NCBI GenBank assembly: GCA_020636435.1
Contig: JACJXX010000002.1
Location: forward strand, 186,001-250,000
DNA length: 64,000 nucleotides
Origin: Lewinellaceae bacterium
GTDB taxonomy: Bacteria > Bacteroidota > Bacteroidia > Chitinophagales > Saprospiraceae
Reading direction: 5' to 3'
This document shows positions 17,011-25,555 of this stretch, piece by piece; the first letter of the stretch is position 1; the number at the start of each line of letters is the position of its first letter. Below the pieces are notes generated by a model that made no database searches, had not been told where the DNA came from, and saw only the letters and a list, made by a program, of their open reading frames with translations. The translations under genes were made by a program, and so were the position numbers.

Positions 17011-18036
17011 TCAGCCTTTCTTCGTTGCATCAGCCGGGTGGGGCTCCAGTTTTGCCCTCAAACAAACCTGCGTTGCCCCGGAAGTTTCTCCATTTATCTG
17101 ATCGATTAATATTCTAACCGCTTCCTGGCCTATTTCTTTTATGGGTTGGGTGACGTGCGGAATGGTATACCTGAAAAAATCATAGGCGATAGTTTGGTCA
17201 AATGCTACAACATCGACCTCTTCCGGCACTTTCCTGCCCAGGCTGAAAATTTGTTTCAACCCTTCAATGGCAAGGGTGTTGGTACAGAAAAAGATAGCCT
17301 CTACCTCATCCTCAAAAATTAGCCCCCGGACCGCTTTTTTCATTTCCTCCTCGAAGGAGTCATAATTGACTTCCCTTATGTATTTCGTTTCCGAATTGAT
17401 GCCGGCTTTTCTCAACGCCTCCTTATACCCTTTTATCCGGTTCCTGAAATGTATGAGTTCTGACTGATAGGAAACGAGGCCTATCCTGGTATGCCCTCTG
17501 TTCAATAAATGTTCGACCGCATCCACCGAGGCCTGGAAATTGTCGATGATCACGTAATTGGTTGAAAGGTCTTCAAAGTAGCGGTCAATCAGCACAAACG
17601 GGATTTTCTGCCTGCTGAGTTCCGCTATGGTCTCTTTGCACCCTTCGGTAGGGGCTATGATAAATCCATCGACCTGCCTGGTGGTCAAAAAATCAAGTAC
17701 TTTCTTGAGCTTTGCACTATTCTCGTCCGACGATCCAAAAATAACCGTATAGTTTTGGGAGTGGGCTTCGTCCTCCACCGTCCGGGCCATATTGGAAAAG
17801 AACGGGTTCGATATATCCGCAACGATCAACCCGATAGATTGCGACCGCTTGCTCTTAAGGCTCCGCGCAATCTGGTTGGGTTGATAATTTAACTCTTTAG
17901 CTACTTCTCTGATCTTTTTCGCCGTCTCCTCCGACACCCTGTTTTCCTTCCCTTTGTTATTCAAAACATAAGAAACAAGGCTGACCGACACGCCTACTGC
18001 ATCTGCAATGTCTTTTAGCGAGATTCTTTTTTTCAT
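17011..18036 (-). CDS. LacI-family transcriptional regulator of the fucose-related PUL
   Basis: 341 aa. N-terminal helix-turn-helix ISLKDIADAVGVSVSLVSYVLN and hinge helix NYQPNQIARSLKSKRS, then a periplasmic-binding-protein-like sensor domain beginning IGLIVADISNPFFS. Such regulators release their operators when a sugar binds. An 18-bp near-palindrome lies just upstream of the ATG at 18036, and two matching sites precede susC, so self-control and control of the PUL are likely. A longer frame to 18069 would read through the operator. It is embedded between the fucose isomerase and lyase genes. Confidence 0.93.
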   Translation of the reverse strand: MKKRISLKDIADAVGVSVSLVSYVLNNKGKENRVSEETAKKIREVAKELNYQPNQIARSLKSKRSQSIGLIVADISNPFFSNMARTVEDEAHSQNYTVIFGSSDENSAKLKKVLDFLTTRQVDGFIIAPTEGCKETIAELSRQKIPFVLIDRYFEDLSTNYVIIDNFQASVDAVEHLLNRGHTRIGLVSYQSELIHFRNRIKGYKEALRKAGINSETKYIREVNYDSFEEEMKKAVRGLIFEDEVEAIFFCTNTLAIEGLKQIFSLGRKVPEEVDVVAFDQTIAYDFFRYTIPHVTQPIKEIGQEAVRILIDQINGETSGATQVCLRAKLEPHPADATKKG

Positions 18037-18040
18037 TTTT

Positions 18041-18058
18041 TGCTTAAACGTTAAAGCA
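18041..18058. promoter_or_regulatory. LacI-type operator 1 (at lacI)
   Basis: TGCTTAAACGTTAAAGCA, a near-perfect palindrome with the central CG typical of LacI/GalR operators, 4 bases upstream of the regulator ATG. It is identical to operator 3 and differs by one base from operator 2, both upstream of susC. Confidence 0.85.
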
Positions 18059-18187
18059 AAAATACTCAATTAATTCAACAAAAAAAATTATGCTTTTTAT
18101 TCTCAGAATGCCATTGGGCCATTTCAACCGGCGAAAGATGCTGGCCTTTCCATTCCAGGGGCCCCCAGGTGCCCGCGCCGGCAAAAG

Positions 18188-19969
18188 TCAGTAAAGCGGG
18201 CCGTAATTTTTGCAGGCCCGGTAATCCGCCCCTTCGGCATTCATCCCGAAGGCGGCCCAGTCTTTGGGGCGAAAGAGCCTGTGCTCTTCCACGTTGTGCA
18301 TGCACACCGGTATTCGGAGCATGGAACACAAGGTAATGAGTTCATCCCCGTAATGGCCATAGCTGAAAGCCCCGTGGTTGGCGCCCCAATTGGCCATCAC
18401 GGAATAAACGTCGCGGAAGGGCCCGTGGCCGGTTAGTTTGGGAACGAACCAGGTGGTCGGCCAGGTCGGATTGGTGCGTTCATCCAGCGTTTTATGAACT
18501 TCCGGCGGAAGATCCACCGTCCACCCTTCCGCCACCTGCATCACTGGCCCCTGGCCGTCGACCAGGTTGACCCTGCACATGGTCACCGGCATATTGCCCC
18601 GGGTTACAAAATGCGAGGAGTATCCGCCGCCGCGGAAGTACTCGTACATGGCCGGCGGCCAATCCGTAGCGCCCAGGCAGCGTTCGGCCTCCTTTTCCGA
18701 TATTTCCCAGAATGGTTTCATAGCCGGCTGGCCGCCGGCCTCTTGTTGGCCGGTGCCGTCCAGCGTAGAAGACCCCGAGTTGATCAGGTGGATGATGCCG
18801 TCTTTGGCCCTGCCCTCCAGTTGATACCCGGTGGCCCTTTCCACAGAGGCCGGGCTCCAGAAGGTGCGCACATCCGAGAACATCTGGGCCTGGTTGGTCA
18901 GCAGATATCCGAACAACATAGACACGCCATTCAGGGAATCGTTCTCGGTGGCCATTATGTAAGGAGTGCGCATGCCATTCCAGTCGAAGGAGGAATTGAG
19001 CATCGCCTCCATGAAATCGCCGTTGGGCAGGTAGTCGGTCCACTGGCGCTGGCCCTGGAAACCGGCGGCGATGGCGTTGTGCCCCAGGGCTTCTTCTCCG
19101 AATCCAAGATCCGCCAGCCTGGGGTTGCCGGCCATCAGATCCCGGCAGATCAAGGTCATCTTTACTGACATTTCCCATTCCTGGTCCATTTGTTTCCTGG
19201 GCTTCCAGCGCTCAGGCGGGTTGTAGTTCTTTCCCTCCTTGCAATTGCTTTTCGTCCATTGGAGGGCCGTTTCATACTCCTCCGGGTCGAATATGTTCAG
19301 CTGCATTCTCCGGTTTACTTCACTCATGTCCACATATTCGTTGCGCATGCCCAGGTAATGCTGAAAAAAACTTTCATTGACGGCAGAACCGGCAATGCCC
19401 ATTGAAACCGAACCTATGGAAAGATAGGATCTTCCTCGCATCATGGCTACGGCTAGCCCGGCTCTGGCGAACTGGAGCAGGTAATTCCGAACTTCGGCAG
19501 GTATCTTCTCATCGCCACTGTCCTGTACATCCTCGCCGTAGATGCTGAAAGCAGGCAACCCTTTCTGCGCATGCCCTGCCAGGGCAGCCGCCAGATAAAC
19601 GGCGCCTGGCCTTTCCGTGCCATTGAACCCCCAGATCGCTTTGGGGCGGGTGGGGTGCATATCGATGGTTTCCGTCCCGTAGCACCAACAAGGCGTAACC
19701 GTTATGGAAAGCCCGACGCCTTCTCTTTCAAACTTCTCCTCGCACCGCTGGGCCTCCGGCACCCGGCCAATCGTCGTATCGGCTATCACACACGCTACAT
19801 TTTGCCCATTGTAGTATTTCAGGTTGGAGGAGATCAGGCCAGCTACCGTCTTGGCCATCCCCATGGTGTTGCTTTCCAGAGATTCTCTGATCCCTCCCAG
19901 GCGGGCGTCGATCACAGGCCTGATGCCGACTTTGGGCATCGGCCCTAAATGGTGGTGTTGATGCTTCAT
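18188..19969 (-). CDS. fucI: L-fucose isomerase
   Basis: 593 aa, the normal length of FucI, which converts L-fucose to L-fuculose (and D-arabinose to D-ribulose) with Mn2+. Long stretches match the E. coli enzyme, including ITVTPCWCYGTETIDM, AIWGFNGTERPGAVYLAAAL, GFQGQRQWTD, FRGGGYSS and the C-terminal DYRACKNYGPLY. Catalytic and metal residues align: Glu342 (ATENDSLNG), Asp366 (DVRTFWSP) and His532 (GANHG). Cytoplasmic hexamer in known members. The symporter gene is directly upstream and lacI directly downstream. No fuculokinase or fuculose-phosphate aldolase gene is in the window, so the next steps are encoded elsewhere or differ. Confidence 0.97.
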   Translation of the reverse strand: MKHQHHHLGPMPKVGIRPVIDARLGGIRESLESNTMGMAKTVAGLISSNLKYYNGQNVACVIADTTIGRVPEAQRCEEKFEREGVGLSITVTPCWCYGTETIDMHPTRPKAIWGFNGTERPGAVYLAAALAGHAQKGLPAFSIYGEDVQDSGDEKIPAEVRNYLLQFARAGLAVAMMRGRSYLSIGSVSMGIAGSAVNESFFQHYLGMRNEYVDMSEVNRRMQLNIFDPEEYETALQWTKSNCKEGKNYNPPERWKPRKQMDQEWEMSVKMTLICRDLMAGNPRLADLGFGEEALGHNAIAAGFQGQRQWTDYLPNGDFMEAMLNSSFDWNGMRTPYIMATENDSLNGVSMLFGYLLTNQAQMFSDVRTFWSPASVERATGYQLEGRAKDGIIHLINSGSSTLDGTGQQEAGGQPAMKPFWEISEKEAERCLGATDWPPAMYEYFRGGGYSSHFVTRGNMPVTMCRVNLVDGQGPVMQVAEGWTVDLPPEVHKTLDERTNPTWPTTWFVPKLTGHGPFRDVYSVMANWGANHGAFSYGHYGDELITLCSMLRIPVCMHNVEEHRLFRPKDWAAFGMNAEGADYRACKNYGPLY

Positions 19970-20016
19970 TTTCTTTATTTTTTCATTATTGCATTTTCAG
20001 AAAGATTAGATTTTTT

Positions 20017-21567
20017 TCAGACAACCTCCTCCTCTTCAGCCTTTGCTGCCTTTCGGGGCATCGTCCAGACGGTTAACCCTTCCAGCCCTTTAGCTTCTCC
20101 CGGCAAGAAAAAACTGAGGAGGAGGGCGAGAACGATGAAAAAACCATTGACCGTGGCTCCTACCCAATAGCTGTGTATGCCTAGTGTAGCGGCCGGAGGC
20201 AGCCACCCCAAAGCCCCCAGGCCGAGGTAAATGTTGAATAGGATAGCCAATGCCATAGCTATCGTGGCGGATGTGCCATCTACCCGGCGGGTGAAAAAAC
20301 CGAGCATGAACAGCCCCATCAGGCATCCGCCGAATATGCTGGTGACGATCAGGCTGACATCGTTCATGCTTTCCTTTTCAATACGGCTGAACAGGATAGC
20401 CCCCAGGATGACGAGCAGGGTGACGGCAAAAGCGATCCACCTCGCCGACCGCAGATAATATTTATCTTCCCGGCCCCTGGCCAGATAGGGCTTCATCAGG
20501 TCGACCACGCTGACCGTGGAGATGGCATTGATGCCGGAATCGAGGCTGCTCATCGCTGCGGCAAGCACAGCCGAAATTACGATGCCGGCTACTCCTGCCG
20601 GCACTTCCTTAAGGATGAAGTAGGGCAACACCTGATCGGCTTCGAGTTCGGCGACATGTGGGTCGGGGAAAGTGGCGTAATAGGCAAAAAGGGATGTGCC
20701 GACAAAAAAGAACAGGGTCCACATGGGCAGTGCAATGGCCGAGTAGAGAGCAGTCGCTTTGCGGGCCTCCCGGGTAGAGCGGGCCGCCGCGTAGCGCTGA
20801 ACCATGTTCTGGTCTCCTCCGTAGATCATCAACCAGTTGACGACTCCCAAAATAGCGACTGTCCAGAAGGTTCGCTCGGTCAGGTCCCAGTCAAAGCTGC
20901 CCAGGCTGAATTTATTCTGGGCTCTCCCGATCTCGATGATCTGCCCAACGCCCCCCGGCAGGTCAATGGCCATCAACACAAAACACAAAATGCCTCCCAG
21001 GATCAGGATCATGGCCTGTATCACGTCAGTCCATATCACTGCCTCGATGCCGCCGGCAATGGTGTAAAAAGCGATAAAAATCCCCGCGCCGACAATGACC
21101 ATCTCGATCGGAGCTCCCGTCAGAAACTGGATGGGCAAAGAAACCAGAAAAAGAATCTGCGCCATCCGTATCAACTGCATCGCGATGAAACTACAGGTGC
21201 CGTAAATCCGGGGCGCCACGCCGTAACGATTGCCCAGGTATTCGAATGCCGAAGTAAGTTTTCCCTGCCGGAAAAACGGTATGAAAACCACAATGGCAAT
21301 GATGGCGATAAAGGGCAATACCAGGTTGATGCTCAATTGCCGCCAGTCCAGGACATAGGCCGCCGCCGGCAAGGCCAGAAAAGTAGCAGAACTGATGATG
21401 GTGCCCAGCATAGATAGGCCGATCACCCACCCGGAAAACGCCCGGTTGCCCACGAAATATTCTTCCGTAGTATGATTCCGGCGGCTGAAATAAGCTCCGA
21501 TCAGGAGCATCCCGATCAGATAAATAGCGACGGTAGCGATATCGAGTGGCCGTATTGCTAATTCCAT
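20017..21567 (-). CDS. Sodium:solute symporter (SSS family), probable fucose or sugar importer
   Basis: 516 aa, about 13-14 predicted membrane helices. The start (LDIATVAIYLIGMLLIGAYFSRR then TEEYFVGNR) and the region YTIAGGIEAVIWTDVIQ are signatures of the SGLT-like symporter family; helix-8-like AAAMSSLDSGINAISTVSV matches the sodium-site region. It couples Na+ entry to import of a sugar or related solute across the inner membrane. Its position between the sulfatase and fucose isomerase suggests L-fucose or a fucose derivative as substrate. The C-terminal tail (KAAKAEEEEVV) is hydrophilic. Confidence 0.92.
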   Translation of the reverse strand: MELAIRPLDIATVAIYLIGMLLIGAYFSRRNHTTEEYFVGNRAFSGWVIGLSMLGTIISSATFLALPAAAYVLDWRQLSINLVLPFIAIIAIVVFIPFFRQGKLTSAFEYLGNRYGVAPRIYGTCSFIAMQLIRMAQILFLVSLPIQFLTGAPIEMVIVGAGIFIAFYTIAGGIEAVIWTDVIQAMILILGGILCFVLMAIDLPGGVGQIIEIGRAQNKFSLGSFDWDLTERTFWTVAILGVVNWLMIYGGDQNMVQRYAAARSTREARKATALYSAIALPMWTLFFFVGTSLFAYYATFPDPHVAELEADQVLPYFILKEVPAGVAGIVISAVLAAAMSSLDSGINAISTVSVVDLMKPYLARGREDKYYLRSARWIAFAVTLLVILGAILFSRIEKESMNDVSLIVTSIFGGCLMGLFMLGFFTRRVDGTSATIAMALAILFNIYLGLGALGWLPPAATLGIHSYWVGATVNGFFIVLALLLSFFLPGEAKGLEGLTVWTMPRKAAKAEEEEVV

Positions 21568-21581
21568 GTCATTGCAACCAT

Positions 21582-22928
21582 TTAGTTTTCTGCAACTTTC
21601 TGTTCCCAGCTTTTGAATTGGCGCCGCAGGGAATCAACCATTTCCGGATGGCCGCCGGCCAGATTGACACCTTCTCCGGGATCTTCCTGCAGGTTGAACA
21701 AAAACTGCTTGTTCTCCTTTTCCACGTATTTCCATTTGCCTTCCCGTACGGCAAAGGCTTCTTTTTTGGTGTAAAGGTTGTTGAATCGCCAAAACAGCGT
21801 GCGATCGGGCAGGCCATTATTCTCCAACCATACGGAAGAAAGGTCAATGCCGTCGAATTCGACCTTATCGGGTGGGGCTGCGCCCGCAATTTGCAGGAAG
21901 GTTGGGAGAAGATCCATCGTCATGGCAGTGGCATCGCTCAAACTGCCGGCCGGGACATGCCCGGGCCAGTTGACAATGGCCGGAACCCGGTGCCCTCCCT
22001 CAAATAAATCTCCTTTCTGGCCGCGATAGGGAGCATTGCTCCCGACCCAGGAGTAAGCGCCATTGTCGGAAGTGATAAATAGTATGGTATTTTCCCTCAA
22101 CCCCAACCGCTCCAGTGTTGCCACCGTTTCGCCTACACTTTTGTCAACGGCCATCAACATATCGCGATAAGCCCGCTTGTATTCTTCTTCCGGCAGAGGC
22201 CCGTATTTTGTGTCATGCCAAATCTTGCCGACTTGCCGGTGGGGCGGATCATCCGGCCCCTGAAAAGGGAAATGGCAGGCGACATGCGATACGAAAGCAA
22301 AAAAGGGTTGATCGCGGTTTTCTTCTATGAATTCAATGGAGTGACGGGTGACGAGATCCGTCAGGTATCCCGGCTCGTCATAAAGTTCCTGGTTTTTGAA
22401 CCAGTCGATCTCTCCTGCGCGCGACACGTGCGTGTGATAGTCCGGTGAATTATTGCTTACCACGCTCCAATCGAACCCCTGATCGTTGGGGCCGAAGCGG
22501 CTGACATGGCCGACATGCCATTTTCCAAATACCCCGCTTTTGTATCCGGCCCTGGCGAGCGCTTCCGCAATGGTGGTTTTGGCTAAGGGCATCCCTTCGT
22601 CCTTGGTAAACCCAATGGCGCTTTCCACTCCCGACCGCTGCTGATACTGGCCCGTCAGCAGAGCAGCTCGGGTTGGGCTGCATACGGCGCCGTTGGTGTG
22701 AAAATCCGTCATCCGCATGCCCCCGGCCGCCAGCTTATCGATATTCGGAGTAGGGATCAGGTCGTTGCCGTAACAGCCCAGGTCATTGTAACCGATATCG
22801 TCGATCACGATGAGCACGATATTGGGAGGCGGGCCGGAAGCGCCCTTTCTACAGGAATCGCCCTCCGTTATGGCCAGGATAGCCAAACCGATCATCAGGC
22901 TTAGAGCATACAATCTGTAGGTAGTCAT
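21582..22928 (-). CDS. Type I sulfatase (formylglycine-dependent, S1 family)
   Basis: 448 aa. Signal sequence with a Cys at 26 (possible lipoprotein), then the sulfatase core: metal-binding Asp43-Asp44 in VIDDIGYND, the formylglycine signature CSPTRAALLTG with Cys83 and Arg87, GKWHVGH, and FITSDNGAYSW (metal Asp-Asn). An anaerobic or FGE-type maturase must convert the Cys. Near-standard length. It removes sulfate esters from a polysaccharide or oligosaccharide in the periplasm; sulfated fucan is the best guess because fucI is two genes away. It starts 6 bp after the first Asp-box gene ends, so they share one transcript. Confidence 0.93.
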   Translation of the reverse strand: MTTYRLYALSLMIGLAILAITEGDSCRKGASGPPPNIVLIVIDDIGYNDLGCYGNDLIPTPNIDKLAAGGMRMTDFHTNGAVCSPTRAALLTGQYQQRSGVESAIGFTKDEGMPLAKTTIAEALARAGYKSGVFGKWHVGHVSRFGPNDQGFDWSVVSNNSPDYHTHVSRAGEIDWFKNQELYDEPGYLTDLVTRHSIEFIEENRDQPFFAFVSHVACHFPFQGPDDPPHRQVGKIWHDTKYGPLPEEEYKRAYRDMLMAVDKSVGETVATLERLGLRENTILFITSDNGAYSWVGSNAPYRGQKGDLFEGGHRVPAIVNWPGHVPAGSLSDATAMTMDLLPTFLQIAGAAPPDKVEFDGIDLSSVWLENNGLPDRTLFWRFNNLYTKKEAFAVREGKWKYVEKENKQFLFNLQEDPGEGVNLAGGHPEMVDSLRRQFKSWEQKVAEN

Positions 22929-22933
22929 GGTTA

Positions 22934-24142
22934 TCAGTTTTTTATCGACTCCAGGTCACTGATCTTTATTCTAAGCAACTCAACGGACTGCTTGCCTCCC
23001 GAAAAGGCCACCAGCAGGTAGCCGTCGTGTTCCATTGCGTACGGATAATCGACTCGCCGGCCGCCGATGAGGTAGCCCATTTTGTGAAATACCATTCCGT
23101 CGTCGCTGATGGCCAGCGTCAGCGGGTCGCGTTTGCGGGGATTGGCATTCGAAACCAGCACGTAGCGGCCGTCACTCAGTTGAAGGCCATGCAGTTTGGA
23201 AGTAGCGTCCGGAAAATCGGTTTGAACCGGCTTGCTCCAGGCCCGGCCATTATCGGTAGAAAAGGAGCGATAGAGGTATCCGCCTTTGCGGTTATCCCGG
23301 AACAATGCCATCAGGTTGCTGTCCGGAAGCATCCACCAGAGCGGCTCTTCGGCTGCCAGTTCACTGGCGGAGCCCAGAACGGGGTAAGACTCCCACTGAT
23401 CGATCGCTTCTACCCCGCCTACCATAAAGTACACGCCCTTTTCTTTGTAGTCATAGGGCCTCCTGGACGTCATCCACTCGCCGGTCGGGATTTTTTTGGG
23501 AGGGAAGTTATTGATCGCATTGTCATAAATAACCCCCAGGCCTTCCCAGCCTTGCTGCTCCGGATTCCAACGGAAAGCGTGCAATTCGAGGCTCGGCCCG
23601 AAAAATCCGGCTGCCTCGTCCAGCGAGGCCAGCGCCAGCAATTCGCCCTCCCGCAGCCAGAATCCGCGGCTGATCCACCGAAAGCCTTTATCGGATCTCG
23701 TTCCGTAGTATTCCGAATCTTCGCCCGAATTGGGAGGCGCCGGCGTCATAAACTCCGGCTCGCTCCATTTCAGGCCGTCTGTACTCGTTGCGAACTTCAC
23801 CCTTTGCCCCACCTCATCCTCAACTCCCGGCCCGTCGCTCCACATCGCCCAGAACTTTCCATCGTGGTAAATCAGGTAATTGTGCTGGTTGACGCCATCT
23901 CTGTCCCTGACGTCGCTGATGACTACGTGCTCGCCGGGGACCTTCGGAAGGCTGTCAAAATTGATCTGGCTCGGGTCATCCGGCACCCATTCGGCCCTAA
24001 GCATTACTTTGGACGAAGGATTCTTTGCCGGATCCGGATAATCGGCTGTTTCTTCCGCCGGAGGAGGATTGGTGCAGCTGCCGAGGAGCAGCAGGCAAAG
24101 GGCGGGAAGCAGGAAATTGTTGTTGTTTCTTTTCGGATTCAT
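22934..24142 (-). CDS. Asp-box (sialidase-fold) lipoprotein, paralogue 1
   Basis: 402 aa. Lipobox LLLLGSC with lipid Cys about 23, followed by an Ala/Glu/Pro-rich linker. Asp-box motifs S-x-D-x-G-x-x-W occur as TSTDGLKWSE and STDNGRAWSKP, and WDGP-like strands repeat, as in six-bladed sialidase-fold glycoside hydrolases. The N-terminal strand carries HVVISDVRDRDGVNQHNYL and the end reads VELLRIKISDLES. I saw no FRIP motif or arginine triad that would prove a sialidase, so activity is open. About half its residues recur in the adjacent paralogue, pointing to a tandem duplication. Surface or periplasmic location; probable role in glycan hydrolysis in the PUL. Confidence 0.75.
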   Translation of the reverse strand: MNPKRNNNNFLLPALCLLLLGSCTNPPPAEETADYPDPAKNPSSKVMLRAEWVPDDPSQINFDSLPKVPGEHVVISDVRDRDGVNQHNYLIYHDGKFWAMWSDGPGVEDEVGQRVKFATSTDGLKWSEPEFMTPAPPNSGEDSEYYGTRSDKGFRWISRGFWLREGELLALASLDEAAGFFGPSLELHAFRWNPEQQGWEGLGVIYDNAINNFPPKKIPTGEWMTSRRPYDYKEKGVYFMVGGVEAIDQWESYPVLGSASELAAEEPLWWMLPDSNLMALFRDNRKGGYLYRSFSTDNGRAWSKPVQTDFPDATSKLHGLQLSDGRYVLVSNANPRKRDPLTLAISDDGMVFHKMGYLIGGRRVDYPYAMEHDGYLLVAFSGGKQSVELLRIKISDLESIKN

Positions 24143-24163
24143 TATAAAATTGGTTGTCGGATT

Positions 24164-25549
24164 TTATAGATTATCGAGGTCAGAAATTTTGATTTTCAGC
24201 ACTTCCACTGTTTGCTTGGCGCTGGCAAATGCGACCAGCAGATAGCCCCCGTGTTCGATTACATGGGGATAGTCCACATGCCGCCCCCCCGCCAGGTAGC
24301 CCATTTTGGTGAACACCAGCCCGTCGCCGCTGATGGAGAGGGCCAGCGGATCCCGCTTCCCTGGTTTCGGATTGGACACCAGAACATGCCGGCCATCCGG
24401 TAATTGAACCGCATTGAATTTGGAAGTGGCATCCGGAAAATTGGTCCGCACCGGCTTGGTCCAGGACCGGCCATTGTCGGTAGAAAAAGCCCTGAACAGA
24501 AAGCCGCTTTTCTGATTGTCGCGAAACAGGCCCACCAGATTATTATCCGGCAACACCCACCAGTAGGGCTCTTCCGCGCCCAGGCCGGGATCGTTGCGCT
24601 TTACGATCGGGAAGGACTCCCACTGATCGAAAGATTCGGCGCCGCCTGCCATCATATAGACATCGCCGACACTGTCGCGCCGGGACATCATCCACTCTCC
24701 GTTTGGCAGTTTTTTGGGAGCAAAATTATTAAGCGTATTATCGTAAACCAGCCCGAGATGGCTCCAGTAAATGGAATCCTCCTGATGAAGCTCAAACGCA
24801 TGCAGTTGCAAGCCCTCTCCGCGATAGCCGGGCGCTTTGTAATAGCTGGCCAATGCCAGCAACTTTCCTTCCCTGGCCCAGAATCCGCGGGCAATCCACC
24901 CGTATCCCTCTTCCGGCATTCCGGTGAGGTTGAAGATAGGGCTCCAGTTCAATCCGTCCTTGCTGTAAGCGAAGGAAACCCATTGATTGGCGCGGTCGTG
25001 GCCGGGCACCCGGTTGCGGTGTTCTTCCGGAGCAACCCTCGGCTCTCCCGGGCCGTCGCTCCACATGGCCCAGAAACGATCGTTGTAGTATTCCAGATAG
25101 TTGTGTTGGTTGACCCTGGCGCCCCCGGCATCGCGCACGTCGCTTACTATCGCGTGCTCGCCTGGAATTCTGGGCAGGCTGTCGAAATTGATCTGATGCG
25201 GGTCTTCGGGCACCCAATCCCCGGCCAGCATGAGGGGAGACAGGGGATTGGCAACCGGATCGGGATAATCCTCCGCAGAAGGGGCGCTGCACCCGGCCAT
25301 TACAACTAAGGCAAGGCCTGACAAGATGCCGTAAATGGGTATCCGTCTAAGGTTGGTCAGTTGTCGGTTGCCCGTTGATGGTTGTCCGTTGCGCTGGGCA
25401 GCCATAGGTTTGGCAGCCAGCAGGTTGCAACAGCGGTCAACGGACAACAGGTAACGGACAACAACCCGTGTGGCCAATGTTAGACAGGTAGCCCCGTAAA
25501 TCACCACCTGGCAGGCCAGGTTTTTGGTTTTTATTCTTTTTATTTCCAT
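24164..25549 (-). CDS. Asp-box (sialidase-fold) lipoprotein, paralogue 2, with displaced signal peptide
   Basis: 461 aa. The mature part (from about residue 86, lipobox LVVMAGC) parallels the neighbour gene through INFDSLP(R/K)IPGEHA, VNQHNYLEYY, Asp boxes YSKDGLNWSP and STDNGRSWTKP, and VEVLKIKISDL. The ATG at 25549 starts 7 bp after the upstream FAD gene stops, the natural operon position, yet about 65 residues precede the signal peptide. Much of this extra segment comes from an imperfect inverted repeat (25360-25464). A shorter product from an internal start (for example near 25350) would restore a normal lipoprotein. No sialidase catalytic triad was recognised. Confidence 0.7.
   Translation of the reverse strand: MEIKRIKTKNLACQVVIYGATCLTLATRVVVRYLLSVDRCCNLLAAKPMAAQRNGQPSTGNRQLTNLRRIPIYGILSGLALVVMAGCSAPSAEDYPDPVANPLSPLMLAGDWVPEDPHQINFDSLPRIPGEHAIVSDVRDAGGARVNQHNYLEYYNDRFWAMWSDGPGEPRVAPEEHRNRVPGHDRANQWVSFAYSKDGLNWSPIFNLTGMPEEGYGWIARGFWAREGKLLALASYYKAPGYRGEGLQLHAFELHQEDSIYWSHLGLVYDNTLNNFAPKKLPNGEWMMSRRDSVGDVYMMAGGAESFDQWESFPIVKRNDPGLGAEEPYWWVLPDNNLVGLFRDNQKSGFLFRAFSTDNGRSWTKPVRTNFPDATSKFNAVQLPDGRHVLVSNPKPGKRDPLALSISGDGLVFTKMGYLAGGRHVDYPHVIEHGGYLLVAFASAKQTVEVLKIKISDLDNL
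25360..25464. repeat. Imperfect inverted-repeat element inside the paralogue-2 leader
   Basis: GTTGTCCGTT at 25381-25390 (with a relative at 25360-25369) faces inverse copies AACGGACAAC at 25439-25448 and 25453-25462. Roughly 35-base arms enclose about 40 bases. It is read in frame as part of the N-terminus of the Asp-box lipoprotein and pushes the signal peptide away from the start codon. Confidence 0.5.
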
Positions 25550-25555
25550 TGTTCA

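Noticed and set aside
18075..18187. Coding-like minus-strand stretch (GTWGPLEWKGQHLSPVEMAQW) between fucI and lacI
   Set aside because: It resembles the tail of a real protein, but it has no start of its own outside fucI and no family I recognise. It could be a relic, which I could not support.
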